A stretch of 64,000 nt of DNA from Aegilops tauschii subsp. strangulata (lineage: Eukaryota; Streptophyta; Magnoliopsida; Poales; Poaceae): positions 650,525,387 to 650,589,386 of the forward strand of contig NC_053036.3 in NCBI RefSeq assembly GCF_002575655.3, given 5' to 3'. Positions 43,601 through 54,245 of this stretch are shown here, piece by piece. Positions within the stretch are counted from its first letter, which is position 1, and each line of letters starts with the position of its first letter. Below the pieces are notes generated by a model. It saw only the letters and a list, made by a program, of their open reading frames with translations. It was not told where the DNA came from and made no database searches. Both the position numbers and the translations under genes were made by a program.

Positions 43601-43692
43601 GTTATAACTGATGCCGTCCAACTGAAGAATTCACGACATGCATTGACGTTGGAAAGGACCCCAGCATACTCATTGAATATTGCCAAAGCCAT
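40612..43692 (-). CDS. CC-NB-ARC-LRR disease resistance protein (NLR)
   Basis: Intracellular immune receptor, by family: it binds ATP/ADP through NB-ARC and triggers defence on effector recognition. I chose the ATG at 43692 (MALAIFNEYAG), giving 1026 residues; the open frame extends further upstream only through a likely intron. Coiled coil with an EDVID-like AEDLLDELDYD (99-109); P-loop GMGGVGKTT (229-237); kinase-2 LLVLDDMW (305-312); RNBS-B SRILVTTR (337-344); GLPL-equivalent GSPLAAK (402-408); MHD motif as IHD (518-520), a tolerated variant; then LRRs to the end. No stops or frameshifts, so this is the best intact host gene here. Closest type: RGA2/R1-like cereal CNLs. The 3' end may be spliced at 40624 rather than read to the stop. 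Confidence 0.9.
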   Translation of the reverse strand: MALAIFNEYAGVLSNVNACREFFSWTASVITATRSLRNTSELPNEDKTEEQIERLKDDLWKLETTLPKMLDLIDRVEYQSHKKQAADLLPHIKNAVFEAEDLLDELDYDALRWKLECSKNLGPDQLHDTCLGFYDSVRSNGYIRKVNRVQKNLDHVHKQSMEMGLHQAQLKFDKSVRPETTSSFNEGKMLGRKKELKKLVETLGVRAPKRERTESKARMTELPVLSIVGMGGVGKTTMAQHICKDTNVKTDFGPQNIIWTCVSDDFDIKRLTKEIIEHLGGDASSNNLNVLERKLKGCVKSKKFLLVLDDMWDDVLKDHGVGWNSFCASLKYGAEGSRILVTTRSPEVAKLVSLMNIYELKGLQAGVFWDLFKSCTFGSTNACNNRESLECIGEKIVPKLKGSPLAAKTIGRLLRMDLSTTHWKNIMESELWQLEQTETDILPALRLSYMYLPQKLKRGFSICAMFPKDHKFVKDFLADIWIAQGYASGPKEASLCFDALANRSFFQKASPHSVKYVIHDLMHDTAQLVSKDECFIIKHASDLDKVPSKVRHLSIFTNGDVKCSELKSICSKKNLRSLVCDESYSKSKDFEPVVNYWFKELLKIRVLSFKLSKGGQLPESMGNSKHLRYLGLHGSCTLSTFPSSVCHLHHLKVIDCRSCVIERFPPGFSDILSLEKINSKGLSYNKDNSGKLCLKWRCMKTMENQIEMLPHWKLQHLNVDFYGGESCPSWLQPNLLPRLSFLGFYMCHHLKSIPFLFPLERSLDNTACSNNVNRLEELIIMGCSRINWQGSVVLPTSLRKLVLHNSGYSMDHLVSRFLDLTSLTFLYIKNCESLTSIPLHVWRSNLPSLEELDIRSCENLSSIVSEASTSSSSVTGFSSLAKIRIERCCKLLTFDELLKPDCVPAVKIVAVSDCRMLMSLSVDRLDWLQTLEISDCYFKLNSQRVMIIPSSLKQLYLSTCDGIESINLANSQLGSSPLLEVLSIKNCRGLKSIGGAAAVDKIKKVNIQECPELNEIQQPLCRWYVQ

Positions 43693-43707
43693 GGCTATAA
43701 CTGAGCA

Positions 43708-43810
43708 CTGTTGAAATCGTATAAACAACATTAAGCTTAGTTCAAAGAGTCTGACATCGAAAACAGGCAATCATCTAGAATAGGAAGAGACGGCATGAAG
43801 ATTAAATTAC
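43708..43810 (-). other. Probable 5'UTR intron of the NLR gene
   Basis: The minus strand reads ACAAG|GTAATTTAATC at 43810 and TTTCAACAG|TGCTC at 43708: a consensus donor and acceptor, 103 bp apart and 15 bases upstream of the ATG. This explains why the open frame upstream of the ATG is not protein. Confidence 0.6.
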
Positions 43811-44473
43811 CTTGTTTATTTGCTGATTTGATGGCCTGTTGGTGGAGAGATGCTTCTTATTTGTATTTGGTCAGTGAGTGATCGTGGGGATCCACTCCGG
43901 CCGAAATAAAGGCAATGGCGATGCGTACGCTGCTGATCTCACAGGCCTACTGGTGTATTTCTGCAGTTAAGTTGTTTTAAATGGCGGGCTATACCATTTA
44001 GCGGTGCCTTGTCCAGAACTATGAAAAGCTATAGCGGAGCTACAGTGGAGCTATAGCCGAAGCTATGCCTCATTTAGCATTTTCCTTAAATCAAGAAGAA
44101 TAGAAAATATAAGTATACACTCAGGCATCATATATGATATATTGCATATACTTGACATATACACATGTTCGCATATCAAAACCCTAGCACCAATCAGGTA
44201 TCCTAATTCAATAACCAAGTTCGCATCAATGCATCATATATATCATAAGCAAGAACAAAAAAATAATAAAAATCATGGTTTTGTATAGCGGCTTAGCGGG
44301 CTAAATGACTCCAAATTTAGCGCCATAGCGGGAAATAGCGGGCTATTAGCGTCATTTTCCATTTACCGTTAAAAGTGCATAGCTTTAGCAGGAGAGCTCT
44401 CAAAGGCTATAGCGGGGCAAACGTCTCATGTCTGAACTAGTAAGCACCAAAATGTAATAGTGTCAAATATCAT
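43811..44473. repeat. TAGCGG-motif repeat region
   Basis: From about 43975 to 44420 the words TAGCGG, GCGGGCTA and CTATAGC occur many times at both ends of an AT-rich core. This suggests a degenerate non-autonomous DNA element with motif-rich ends, but I cannot fix its borders. The NLR promoter should lie at 43850-43970. Confidence 0.4.
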
Positions 44474-44492
44474 TTTGGGATGGAGGGAGTAC
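44474..44492. mobile_element. Stowaway-type MITE end, truncated
   Basis: TTTTGGGATGGAGGGAGTAC matches the common Stowaway terminal repeat (complement of CTCCCTCCGTCCCAAAA) followed by TA. The other end is not seen. Confidence 0.5.
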
Positions 44493-44639
44493 AACATATA
44501 CAACTATATTATATACTTATTGAAGGGAAGCATTCCTCTTTGCACTAAGCCCATCTCCTGATTGCCTCGTTTCACGTTTTAGCCCACATACGGGCATACC
44601 AGATAGACAGTAAAGGACAGACCTGCTAGAATCTCCCCA

Positions 44640-44830
44640 GTTACTCAAAAAAATGCTAGAATCTCCCACATCAGGTGGCTAGCCATCAGGTGGGGTCTCA
44701 GGAAAGATTATACGAGGCAAGCGGTACCCCTGCACCATGCAATGCTGAGAAATTGTGTCGAACCAAGGACCTCTTGGCACAGGTGGGGAGTACTTCACCA
44801 CTGCCCCAGGCCTGTCCTTCATGCCAGATA
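44640..44830 (-). mobile_element. SINE-like element with tRNA-type promoter
   Basis: On the minus strand, GGCAGTGGTGAAGTACTCCCC resembles box A and TTGGTTCGACAC resembles box B, 31 bases apart, followed by GGTGCAGGGGTACCGCTTGC and GAGACCCCACC, typical of grass SINE bodies. No clear poly-A or target duplication was found. Confidence 0.5.
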
Positions 44831-44949
44831 GACAGTAATGACAAAAAAAGAATATGCATGCAAAACCCAGTGGCAAAAAAGTCTAATACTCCTTAATGAA
44901 AATGCAGAGAAGAACCTATTTTCTTCATGACTGCATTATATGTTGTTTA

Positions 44950-45868
44950 AATAGAATATCAAACTTACATATGTCAGATCATTAGAGGCCAGCGCAATAA
45001 AAGCCAAGTGTGAAGTTTCCATTTGCTTTTTTGGTGTGGTGGGTGGGGGATTAAGAAATAAGTCAAATAGGTAAGGTCAACAAGGTACCACCTAGTATTA
45101 CTCCTATAAAGGATGGCGGAGTACCCACCTCCTTGGGCTCTCCACGGGCGAGCAGCGCCTCTTGGCCATCCGTTGACTGCTGGTGTGCCGCTGGAGCCAC
45201 CCTCGGCCGACACAAGACATCCGATCTGCCCGTACTATTCGCGCCCGGGTGATTCGGCTGGGAGGTCCATGACGGGTGGACCTCGTGCCAGCCCGGGGCC
45301 ACCGTCATTGGGCAGAGGCCATCGTGCACCCTCCTGCACGCCATGGGCTAGCCAAGCCTGCCTGGTGGCGTCTGCCACGATGGCTCGCCCACGGGAGACC
45401 CACCTGGGTGGGTCCATGACGGGTGGACCATCGAGCACGCCCAGGACCACCTTTTCATTGGGCCGCATTGGGTGTGTTCGCACCTACTCGCGAAGTCCTG
45501 GCCGATCCCACCTGGCGGCGTCTTAGCCGCAGCTGGTTGGTTTGGCCGCGATCCGATCTGCCTGGACAGGTCGGACCCAAACGAGCCGGCTAGGAGCACC
45601 TACTCGCGAAGTCCTGGCCGATCCCACTATCATTGCGTGGCGTCGAGCGTGCCTGCAGGTGAGGAACGGCGCTATTTCTTGCGCGGGAAGACGTGCCCGG
45701 ACGGGCCTGGCGGTGTCTTTCCTGCTGCCGCTGACGAACCGCGTGTTTTGCTAGTCGTGTGGTGTGCTCGAGCGAATATAATAATTTGGTAATAATTTCT
45801 GGTAGGTCAAAAAAATGCCCTAGATAAGTCACTTACCTATGGCCTTTTCCCTATGGTGTGACCGGCTG
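44950..45868 (+). repeat. GC-rich block with internal duplications
   Basis: Two diverged copies of a unit around GTCCATGACGGGTGGACC (about 45268 and 45413) and two exact copies of ACCTACTCGCGAAGTCCTGG (about 45483 and 45598). Many overlapping open frames, none with a known domain. It could be a non-autonomous LTR element or a decayed gene. Confidence 0.4.
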
Positions 45869-46230
45869 GTGTGTCTTGGCCGTTTGTTCGAAAGAGCGCT
45901 TGTCCTGGAGCTTGAATAGAGGTTGGTCTCATGGCGCACGCATAAGGACGAGTCTACTCAGTCAATACCCAGGCTTGGAATGATCGAGTTGTATGCAGGG
46001 GCGGAGCCAGGATTTAGGTAGGGGGGGGGGGCAAGGTAACTTACAAAATAAAACTATGTGGTGCAAAAAAAAATAGTATCGAGTACAATACTAAATAATG
46101 TGGGACGTCAAGAAAATTAGAACATAGCTGCATTTAGTTTAAAATTTCCCCTAAAAGTGCCTGTAAGATGATTTTATTTAATAATTTCATGAGAAGTTAA
46201 CCTAGTTGCTAAGTTTCAGTATCAATGTAG

Positions 46231-47160
46231 CACTAGTAGAAAACAGGGCTTTGGTCACAGGGCAGTATTCACATTAGTCCCGGTTCAGTCACGAACCGGG
46301 ACTAATGTGAGCATTTGTCCCGGTTCGTGCGGCTAAGGCATTAGTCCCGGTTCACCTAGGACCTTTAGTCCCGGTTGGTGCCACGTATCGGGACTAAAGG
46401 GTGTGCTGCCCATTAGTACCGGTTGGTGGCACCAAGAGTTGTTGCCACCAACCGGTACTAATGGGCTTTGAGGCATTAGTACCGGTTCGTGGTACGAACT
46501 GGTACTAAAGGTCTCATTTTTCAAACTCTACCACCCCCCTCCGGACCGCCTTTTCAGTTTTAGGAAAAACAAAAGAAAATGATGTAAATGTCAAAAAAAT
46601 AAAATAAATAAGTTTCCCATGTGATGTGGTCTAGTTGTTGGGCAAATTTACAAATATGAATTTCGACTTTATTTGCAAAACCTCTCTGGAATTTGTAAAA
46701 TGGGCATAACTTTTGCATGCGAACTCGGATTAAAAAGTTTTTTATACGAAAAAAAGTTACGGGGCTTTTAAGATCTAGAGTGGAAAAAAATCGAAAAAAT
46801 TTCAAACTTACTAGTGGCGCACCATTTGCTAGGTGCGCCACTAGTAACAAAAAAAAATATAGTTTCAATTTTTTTTTGGAAAAAATGTGGTCACATCTGG
46901 TCAAACTGTGGTCAAACTAATTATTCTAGAATATTAGTGTTACTAAATAATTATTTCAGTTTTTTTGAATTTTGGTCAAATCTGGTCAAACTGTGGTCAA
47001 ACTAATTATTCTAGAATATTAGTGTTACTAAATAATTATTTCAGTTTTTTTGAATTTTGGTCAAATCTGGTCAAACTATGGTCAAACTGTGGTCAAACAA
47101 TGGTCAAACTAATTATTCAAGAAATATTAGTGTTACTAAATAATTATTGTTTTTTAAAAC
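46231..47160 (+). mobile_element. CACTA-superfamily transposon end, partial
   Basis: Starts CACTAGTAGAAAACAGGGC, the classic CACTA terminus of Triticeae. It is followed by subterminal inverted words ATTAGTCCCGGTTC / GAACCGGGACTAAT repeated up to about 46515, with a later ATTAGTACCGG variant. A palindromic GGTGCGCCACTAG pair lies near 46815-46850. The opposite end (CTACTAGTG) is not found, so the right side is truncated. No transposase. Confidence 0.75.
46896..47150 (+). repeat. 85-bp tandem repeat, three copies
   Basis: Copies start TCTGGTCAAACT at 46896, 46981 and 47066; the third has an extra GGTCAAAC stretch. Copies 1 and 2 are nearly identical. AT-rich, non-coding. Confidence 0.85.
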
Positions 47161-47418
47161 AATAGTTTCAAACTCAAACAGTGAAATGTGTCACTTCATG
47201 CTCAAGCTAAATTCCTGAGGGTTAATAGGATTGACAACTTACTATTGTCAAAAAAACAACAAGTGCAGATTTGGAAACGAGGATAAATTGAGCAGTGATG
47301 AGGGGTGGTTACGCCGAACATTGGTCGGGCGTTATCTCCGGTTGTGCTGGCCTCTCTTGTCTTGGAGCTTGAACAGTGGTTGGTCTCGTGGCAATCGCAA
47401 AAGGGAGTCTACTCGGTG

Positions 47419-48883
47419 CAAGACGACACCCTATTCGCACGAGAAGCACTCGATTTTAATCATTTTTAGGGAAATCCTTAGGCGTTTTGCTTGACCCGAT
47501 TTCATTTTAATCAAATTGATCCTGACTTTCATTGTTTTATATGTAATCCTTGGGCTTTTGTTGATGCATGCATTCAACTTTCTCTATTGGTGGCGTAAAT
47601 AAAAAGCACCAGGTTCAGGTCAACTGGCCTTTGTATCCCTGATAGAAATGCAATGTGAGGCGGACGACATGCAATCAGTAGAGAAATCACGGTACAGTCC
47701 GCGAGGCGCCGCCTAACAGAACACAAGTAAAAGTGGGTGTAGTCACGAGGGGTTTGCTGACCGGCTATGCGTGTGTATGCTGGAGTGCAAACCTTTCCAT
47801 GGTACAAAAGGTTATTTGAGTCCCATAGAGGCTATGGCATGTCAGTGTCGCTTAGCATCTCAGAATGCTCGTGCCGAATAAGCTTGATATGCGCACTAAG
47901 GCGACCGCTTTTCGAAGTACTTCTCCATCAACCTTGAAGGAAGGCCGAGAATGAATCCACTGAAGGAGGTGTCCTTGTCGGGCCTAGCCATGGGAAGCCG
48001 CCGTTGACGAGCCATCACCACCATTACTTCCGTAACCACCACCTGTTCTTCCTTTCCCATCTCCATGATAGAAACCGAACAGGGCCACAAGAATACACAA
48101 GATGGCCGCGCATAGCCCCTGCCTATTGGCTTCAAAATCCCATGTAGAGAGAAGGTTACCGAAAGATCCAGTAGCGCCCAGAACTAAAGAAGAAAACGAT
48201 AAGAAACTACTACATAGAACGCAATGGCCCGTACACATTAAAACGGGATTGCGCAGCGCCATTCGTATTGGGGAAGAATTGGATGGACTCCGAACAGAAA
48301 CACACAGACGGAAGCACATGAAAGGTGCCTGTCACGATCCAACTCTCAAAATCAAGCAACCGAATAAAATACATCGACGAGCATGATTAGATACAATTCG
48401 ACGACACAGTGCAACGAACCTCCACCTGTTTGTATCCACCGGGATGTATGTTTTACAACTCATTAAAATGACTAGCTTGACTTCGTTCCAATGTAGTGGG
48501 ACTCCTATGAGTCTAGTTGGGCAACCCTAGCTCGGAATGGCCGCGTATCAGCACGATAGGGCAATTGATCTCGAAAGGCACCCCTGCACCTAAATTTTTG
48601 GTTGCATTAGATGCTACGCTTCTTTGATGAAGTTGGTCTTTGTGCCAATGGTGCAACAAATCATCTTTTCATAAACTGTCTAGGTTGATATTGGTCAGTT
48701 TTCACTTGACTTCCATTTTATATTTCAAATAGTTCATTTAACTTCCAAGTTGTAGTTGGTTATTTGGTCTCTTCAAATAGTTCACTTAACTTCAATTTAT
48801 GTTTCATACAGTTAGTTTAACTTGCAGGTTGCAGTTGGTCTCTACGGCAATTGGTGCAACGGTTCACCTAGTGTATATAACAC
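47419..48883. other. Spacer with an unrecognised membrane-protein-like frame
   Basis: A 111-codon minus-strand frame (47984-48319) has two hydrophobic stretches (the second is LCAAILCILVALFGFY) and a Gly-rich tail ending AASHG. I do not recognise it and conservation is unknown. Near 48700-48840 the phrase TTAACTTSMARKTTG recurs about three times. Nothing else is supported. Confidence 0.25.
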
Positions 48884-49640
48884 CTAATAGGTAGCGACAT
48901 GGCAAATGTTCCAAAAACTATCCCTAGGAGACAGATAAGCAACACTATTGGAAAATTGACGAAACAAGTTAGTTGATAAACCTTCAGGATAGAGGTGTGA
49001 GTCTGATATTTCGAGGACGTTGCAGCTGGAGACAACGCCGCTGATCTTCTTGGAGCAAGCCAACAGTGAGTCACACATAGCTTTGACCTTCATGGCGTGA
49101 GCCTTCCTTGTCTCTCTCCCCGTGGGCTCCTTTCCCTTCAAGCTCGGATCTTGATCCTCTTGCAAGTTAAATGAACCCAGACCGGCTCTGTACAACTTGG
49201 AAGCCTTTGTCGATCGACGGTACTCTTGATCGATGGTCCATTTTATGTTAAAAGCCTTGTCGATGGTCCTCTTGCAACACACTCGGATCTTGATCGTGCT
49301 GGCTTCATGGACCCAGACCGGCTCCGTACCATCGATCGCGGCAGCAACCTCGACGCAGGGCACAAGAGGCAGGTCACAGAGGAGATGAAGTTGAGGAGGG
49401 CGCTCCGGACGGTGGAGGGGTTAGCGTCCGGGTCGAAGTGCGACTGTAGTCGAGCACAAATTTTTTAAGTGACGTACTCCAGCAGGGAGAGCGTGAGAAG
49501 CGTAGCCGCCGCGTCAACGAACACACGGACAAGATAGCCGAAGATGGCACATAGGTTGTCGACCCCACCAACCTCTTCAACGATCTCCACGAGGCCTTGG
49601 AAGACGTCAAAGGCACCCCAAGGGGTGATGACTCATCGCA
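48884..49640 (-). other. Unrecognised coding-like relic
   Basis: A 159-codon frame ending at 48884 and, in another frame just upstream (about 49610-49340), coding-like sequence (LCAIFGYLVRVFVDAAATLL, then LLNFISSVTCLLCP) broken by a TAA. Codon texture suggests an old gene exon on the minus strand, but no family can be named. Confidence 0.3.
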
Positions 49641-49659
49641 GAGCATGTGCCCGCGATTT

Positions 49660-49990
49660 TATTTCCTATTTCTTTTTTTCTCATCCTTTTTTGTTTTCTT
49701 TAATGAGCAGTTTAAAAAAAATCGTGAACCTTTTTTGTCTAAATTGATGAACTTTTTAAAATTAGATGAAAAAATATTCAAATTCGATGAAGTTTTTCAA
49801 ATTCAATGATTTTTTTTCCAAATTTGATGAACTTTTTAAAAATTCATGAACTATTTAAAAATCCGTGAACATTTTTAAAATTTGTGAACCTTTTTTCAGA
49901 TCACCGTGAACTTTTCCGAATACGGGAACCTTTTTTTCAAATTCATGAAGCGTTTTTCAATTTCATGAACTTTTTTTGAATTCACACTTT
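49660..49990. repeat. Low-complexity TTCATGAACTTTTT-like tract
   Basis: Imperfect short-period repetition of GATGAACTTTTT / TTCATGAAC / AAATTC words over about 330 bp. This texture is common in wheat intergenic DNA, often beside SINEs. Confidence 0.6.
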
Positions 49991-50746
49991 TTTCGGATAT
50001 ATTTTATAAAAAAGTCCGTCGACCAGTCAACCGTTGAACAACGTACGTACATGTTTTGAACGTATGCACGTACAGTTTTTTCTTAGTGGTGTACGTACTT
50101 ACAGGTGTGCTGGCGAACGATTTTGCCTCGCCTCGTGGTGGGCCGACCAATATCAGCAGCCAGAAGAACCAGCCGGGTTCGTTAGCATGAATCTAAATAA
50201 AACTGAAGGAGCTATGTGACAGTTTGATCGCAGGAAAGCAGCAGCAGCTGTGCTGCAAATCTCCAATAGGTTAGATATAGTAGGTTGAACTGAAGCCAGG
50301 CCATATATATAGTTATCCTATCGAAAGAGAGAAGACGGGATGCCAACGTACGCCAGCCAGTAACTAACTAACTGACTACAATTGTTGATAGAACAGGAGG
50401 TTCCACTACGTATTTTTGAAGAACATATAGTACATGACAAGCATCAGTAGCAGCAGAAGAATTACCTCCTCAGACTCCGCAGCGCAGGCAACGAGACAAC
50501 CCCGGCTTCTCCGCTGTACGCCTTTGGTCCGCCATGAGGGTCAGGCGCTGTGTTGCCCGTACATCTAGCGAAGGCAATTAGAAGTCAATGATTGAATTGG
50601 CGACGGGCTAAACGAATGATTGGAGATGTGGAAGATAGTAGGTGGATTAGGCGGAAAGTGGCCCACGCGCTCAGGTTAGGGGCGGACCAACCTGCATGGT
50701 TGGCCGGCACCCACCTGCTTCACTACAACCTCCTTACTAATAAACA
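49991..50746. other. Unassigned intergenic sequence
   Basis: No gene or clear repeat recognised. Short frames only. Confidence 0.4.
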
Positions 50747-50820
50747 TGCTCCCTCTGTCCGAAAAGACTTGATGCTAAATACATCTATTTGAGGGATAAA
50801 TTTTTTCAGACGGAGGGAGT
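50747..50820. mobile_element. Stowaway MITE (74 bp)
   Basis: Inverted ends CTCCCTCTGTCCG and CAGACGGAGGGAG with TA at the right border; the left TA has decayed. Short Thalos-like element of the mariner superfamily. Confidence 0.75.
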
Positions 50821-51429
50821 ATAAAGGACAATATGGAAGGGATATTCGATTCTGAGCCCAGGCTCAGCTGAACCCTAAATCCTCCCCGTCCGATCTTATG
50901 AAGATGCGTGCCCACGGTTTTATTTATGTATGTATACCTGATGTATCGCTGGTAAAAAAATCCAAGGGCTTTGGCCCATTAATTGCAACGACAGGCGTCA
51001 AGTCAGAGGCGGAACAACTTACTGGGACACGGCCCAGTCAATCTTCCGTGCCAGCCTGAGTCATCCCCAGGGCACGGAAGAATTACACGGTGCACAACTA
51101 GTTCTTCAGACATCACATTTACTCATCCAGCAGTTCAAATTTTGAATCCCATTATCACTCCATGCAAGCTACAGAATATTCGATAGCAGGCATCAAATGC
51201 AAACTCGCAAGTGTTACATGCGTAGCATAGCTTCATACAAACACTGACGGCCCCCAAGAAAATTTATCAATTCAACAAATCCACTGATGAACGACAACAA
51301 AGTTTACTCAATGGTATAGTAGGTCTCATGCCACGAACTGGAGGAACACAAGGGTAGAGCATTGCTCACTGAAACACACGAGAGAATCCTCAGAGTACAA
51401 GTTTCAGAATTAAAATTTTAACTATCCCA
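50821..51429. other. Spacer, possible 3'UTR of the FAR1-like relic
   Basis: No open frame of note. If the FAR1-like gene was once active, its 3' untranslated region would lie here. Confidence 0.35.
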
Positions 51430-51932
51430 TCTTATTTTGAGCACCACCGCGCGGCGTGTGCATGTGTTCCGGCACTGCCCTTGCATACCATAGTTCTTGC
51501 ATTTCCTCGGCTTTCCGTGGTTTGCTTGGGGCATCCCCCCGGTCAGGGGCAGGTTGTCCTCTTGTGGACTTCGCGACAACAAATGCTGCAAAACCTCGTC
51601 TGTTTACTCAGTCCCTCATACAGTGCTTTCTCCAGCTATTCATCGGCCGACACCTCTCTGCTTCTTCAGAGCAGTGAGACCTTGAAGTGCATTCACACTG
51701 ACAGAGAGGCCAACACTGTCTTCATGCTCAGCACTGCGATTCCCACAAATGCAACTTCTCCATTGACAGGTAGTCTCCCGGCAGGCAAAGTTGATGGCGG
51801 TCCTCGAGGCCCAAACCATCCCTCTTCTCTGCCAATGGTGCACCACAAACCAACAAGGCCTTCAGTGCAGTCGACATGTACCTGAACGCTTCTGCGCTCG
51901 CATCACCCATCCGTACAACATCCATAGCTTGC
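51430..51932 (-). pseudogene. FAR1-related (FRS/FHY3-like) C-terminal fragment
   Basis: Minus-strand traces in order: AMDVVRMGDASAEAF and GAPLAEKRDGLGLEDR (51925-51800), SVGLSVSVNALQGL (about 51700), FCSICCREVHKRTTCP (about 51590), RGDAPSKPRK (about 51540) and CKNYGMQGQCRNTCTR (about 51490). This is the tail with Cys/His motifs found in grass FAR1-related proteins, which derive from Mutator-like transposases and act as transcription factors. At least three frame changes and a stop after PGDYL... make it a pseudogene. Assignment is from memory of the family pattern. Confidence 0.55.
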
Positions 51933-53278
51933 AAATATAAAGGCGAATTTCAACATTTTCCGATTGTAATTTTTTTTTTCAGATCAGAAACTTTGTAGCA
52001 CTCGTGTTGTTGCTACAGACTGTACTTATACTGCTATGGCTTCTGTATAAAAATCGCTTTTGCCCTCAAACAATAAAAAAAAATACATGATGTCCAGTGT
52101 AACCCCTATGTTTAACATAGCTTTATTAGCATGGAGTAAACTCACTTTATAGAATACATGGAACTGTAATTAATCTAAAAATGTAAGGCAATCAGTGTAC
52201 ATGTTGTATACATAGTTAAGAGATAATTTTGTAAATTTTCTTGGATACAAATTTGAAAAAATACAATGCTATAAATGAGTAAACATAAAAGGATATATAG
52301 ACTGAGGAGTATTTTCAGAGAACATATTTTCGAAATATTTTAAAATCTACTTAATAGGCAGGCTATGCCTTCGTAGCATCATCAATGACCATTGCTTTAG
52401 TACAGAATTGTGCAGCAGCACCTTATGGATTAAAGCCATAAGAGAGCAAGGTGTGGATAGTTGAATATTAACTAAGAATCAATGACACAAATATGGGTTC
52501 GGAAGGTACCTGCTGAACTTCTTTTATTCAATTTTTCACATGCAAGCCTGTCTTGATTTTCATCAAATGCCTAGTGAATACTCTTTTTTCAAGGAAGCCT
52601 TGTGGAGACTTTGACAGAGATAAAAAAATTGCCACCATAGATAATGTGATAGTGACCCAAAATTAACTCAAGAGCATCATTTATAGACATCCCACGAACA
52701 TGCACATGGCTATGCAAGGCCATTGGCATCAATGTATTGCCCTACGCTCCAATACAGTGGGCTTGGCTAAAACATCCAAAGTAGAAGGACCAGACGTCAC
52801 GGCCGTAATGACCCTGGCTGTTGCCCGTGATGGCTGATAATTTGACGAGCTGCGAGGCAGTCTTGGGCTGCAGATGTGTTGCAGATTGAAGAAGTTGAAG
52901 AGGGAGGAGGAAGAGATGGGGATCCCATGGGTTAAAAGGGAAAACATTCTGCTCTAAGGTGCTCATCCTAGATGGACACGGCGTTCTGTCCGGCAGTGCA
53001 CTCCCAAGGCGTAACCTGAATTTACAAGCAAGAACAATCTGTGTAGGACTCCACATGAGGAAACAGAACTCAAATCATCAGTGCCCGACCAGAACTACCT
53101 ATTTGTAGCCATCATACCTAGCATGACCGAGCATTTTCATTTTGTTTTGTTCTGCAAATATTAACAAAGAAAACCTTTCCAAGAAATAAGAAAAGAGAAT
53201 AAAAAAGAAAGAAGAAAAGAAAGGAAAAGCTCTAAGTAAACACAACAGTTGATGTGATATAAAAAAAAAACACAACAG
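51933..53278. other. Spacer with one unrecognised frame
   Basis: AT-rich. A minus-strand frame at 52742-53056 (SALPDRTPCPSRMSTLEQN) ends GCFSQAHCIGA; it could be an upstream exon of the FAR1-like relic, but I see no domain. ACAACAGTTGATGTG occurs twice (about 53243 and 53273). Confidence 0.3.
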
Positions 53279-53298
53279 TTGATGTGCCCAGTTGGTTA

Positions 53299-53583
53299 GA
53301 GCATGGTTAATAGTATAGCCAGCTGCTGGCTATAAGCCAGTGCCATGTCATAAACAACCCATCTTATAGCCAACATGTACAATAGTAGATCAAAAGAGTG
53401 TACTACTTTTTTATTATGTAGCCCACCTTTCATTCTCACAAAATGCCTAGGAGCACGTGCTAGAGCTGGCTCTTCACGAAGAGCCCGCTTACCTTCTCTC
53501 TCCTCTTCTCTTTCCTCCAACTAAGCAGAAATATACTAGTTTATTCCTTATAGCCCGCTGACTCATCTCTATTATACTTGCTC
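53299..53583. mobile_element. PIF/Harbinger-type MITE (285 bp)
   Basis: Terminal inverted repeats GAGCATGGTTAATAG and (right end, complemented) GAGCAAGTATAATAG, with TTA target duplications at 53296-53298 and 53584-53586. Subterminal GCCAGCTGCTGGC palindrome. No coding capacity. Confidence 0.85.
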
Positions 53584-53642
53584 TTAGTGCAGCGGGTACA
53601 TAGAAGCGAGGTTACTTTTTTTTAGGATTACCACGGTCTTTA

Positions 53643-54239
53643 TTAATCAACGACAATGGGTACAATTATTACATCCCAAGGCTTCAAGAGCCAAACATAC
53701 CGACCGTGATCTGAAGACAGAGAACACTTAACGAGGTTATGCACATGTGTATTGAACTCTCTGCCTTCATGGACAAATTCCACAACTTGGAAGTCCCGCC
53801 GCCTGTGGTCAATCTCCTTCGGCACCGAACTATAGCTGCATCGGCTCCCTTCATTTATCGCCTTGATCACAACAGAAGCATCAGATGCAATCCACAACTT
53901 TTGAATGTTGAGGTCTTTAGCTAGGGCCATAGCTTCGCAGCAAGAGCCTCAAGCATGGGAGGATCTGTTATATCATCATAAACACGAGCTGACGATCCTT
54001 GGTACACTCCATCTGCATTTCGACATACCACCGCTGCTGCTCCTTTGTTCTGTACTTTCGCCACTCCCCCATCGACATTTAGCTTCATGAAGTCAACCGG
54101 TGGTGCTATGCAGCCTTGTTCAAGCCCGGCGACTGTTTCCCCATCGGCTTGGCCTTCTCCTTATGATCAGTAATAAGCTGTAGTTCACCCAACAGATTTG
54201 TAACAAAGCCTTTTACAGTGACTGGGCTTTGATAGATCG
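53643..54239 (-). pseudogene. LINE A RNase H-like domain
   Basis: After LINE B the frame continues (IYQSPVTVKGFVTNLLGEL) to a stop. In other frames, FMKLNVDGGVAKVQNKGAAA (about 54085), PPMLEALA (about 53955) and LWIASDASVVIKAINEG (about 53905) give the D-E-D pattern of the plant LINE RNase H (RVT_3). Frameshifts between these parts; ends at 53643, followed by the 3'UTR and poly-A. Confidence 0.75.
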
Positions 54240-54245
54240 ATTCAT

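Larger units (their letters stand above)
45899..47418 (+). repeat. Diverged direct repeats bracketing the CACTA fragment
   Basis: CTTGTCYTGGAGCTTGAA followed by GGTTGGTCTC occurs at 45899-45935 and 47356-47392, and AGTCTACTC follows both (near 45951 and 47406). The pieces are about 65 bp each, in the same orientation, with the CACTA-like sequence between them. Confidence 0.5.

Noticed and set aside
43692..43770. Upstream extension of the NLR frame (MPVFDVRLFELS)
   Set aside because: It does not start with ATG and lies in a segment bounded by good splice donor and acceptor sites, so it is most likely a 5'UTR intron.
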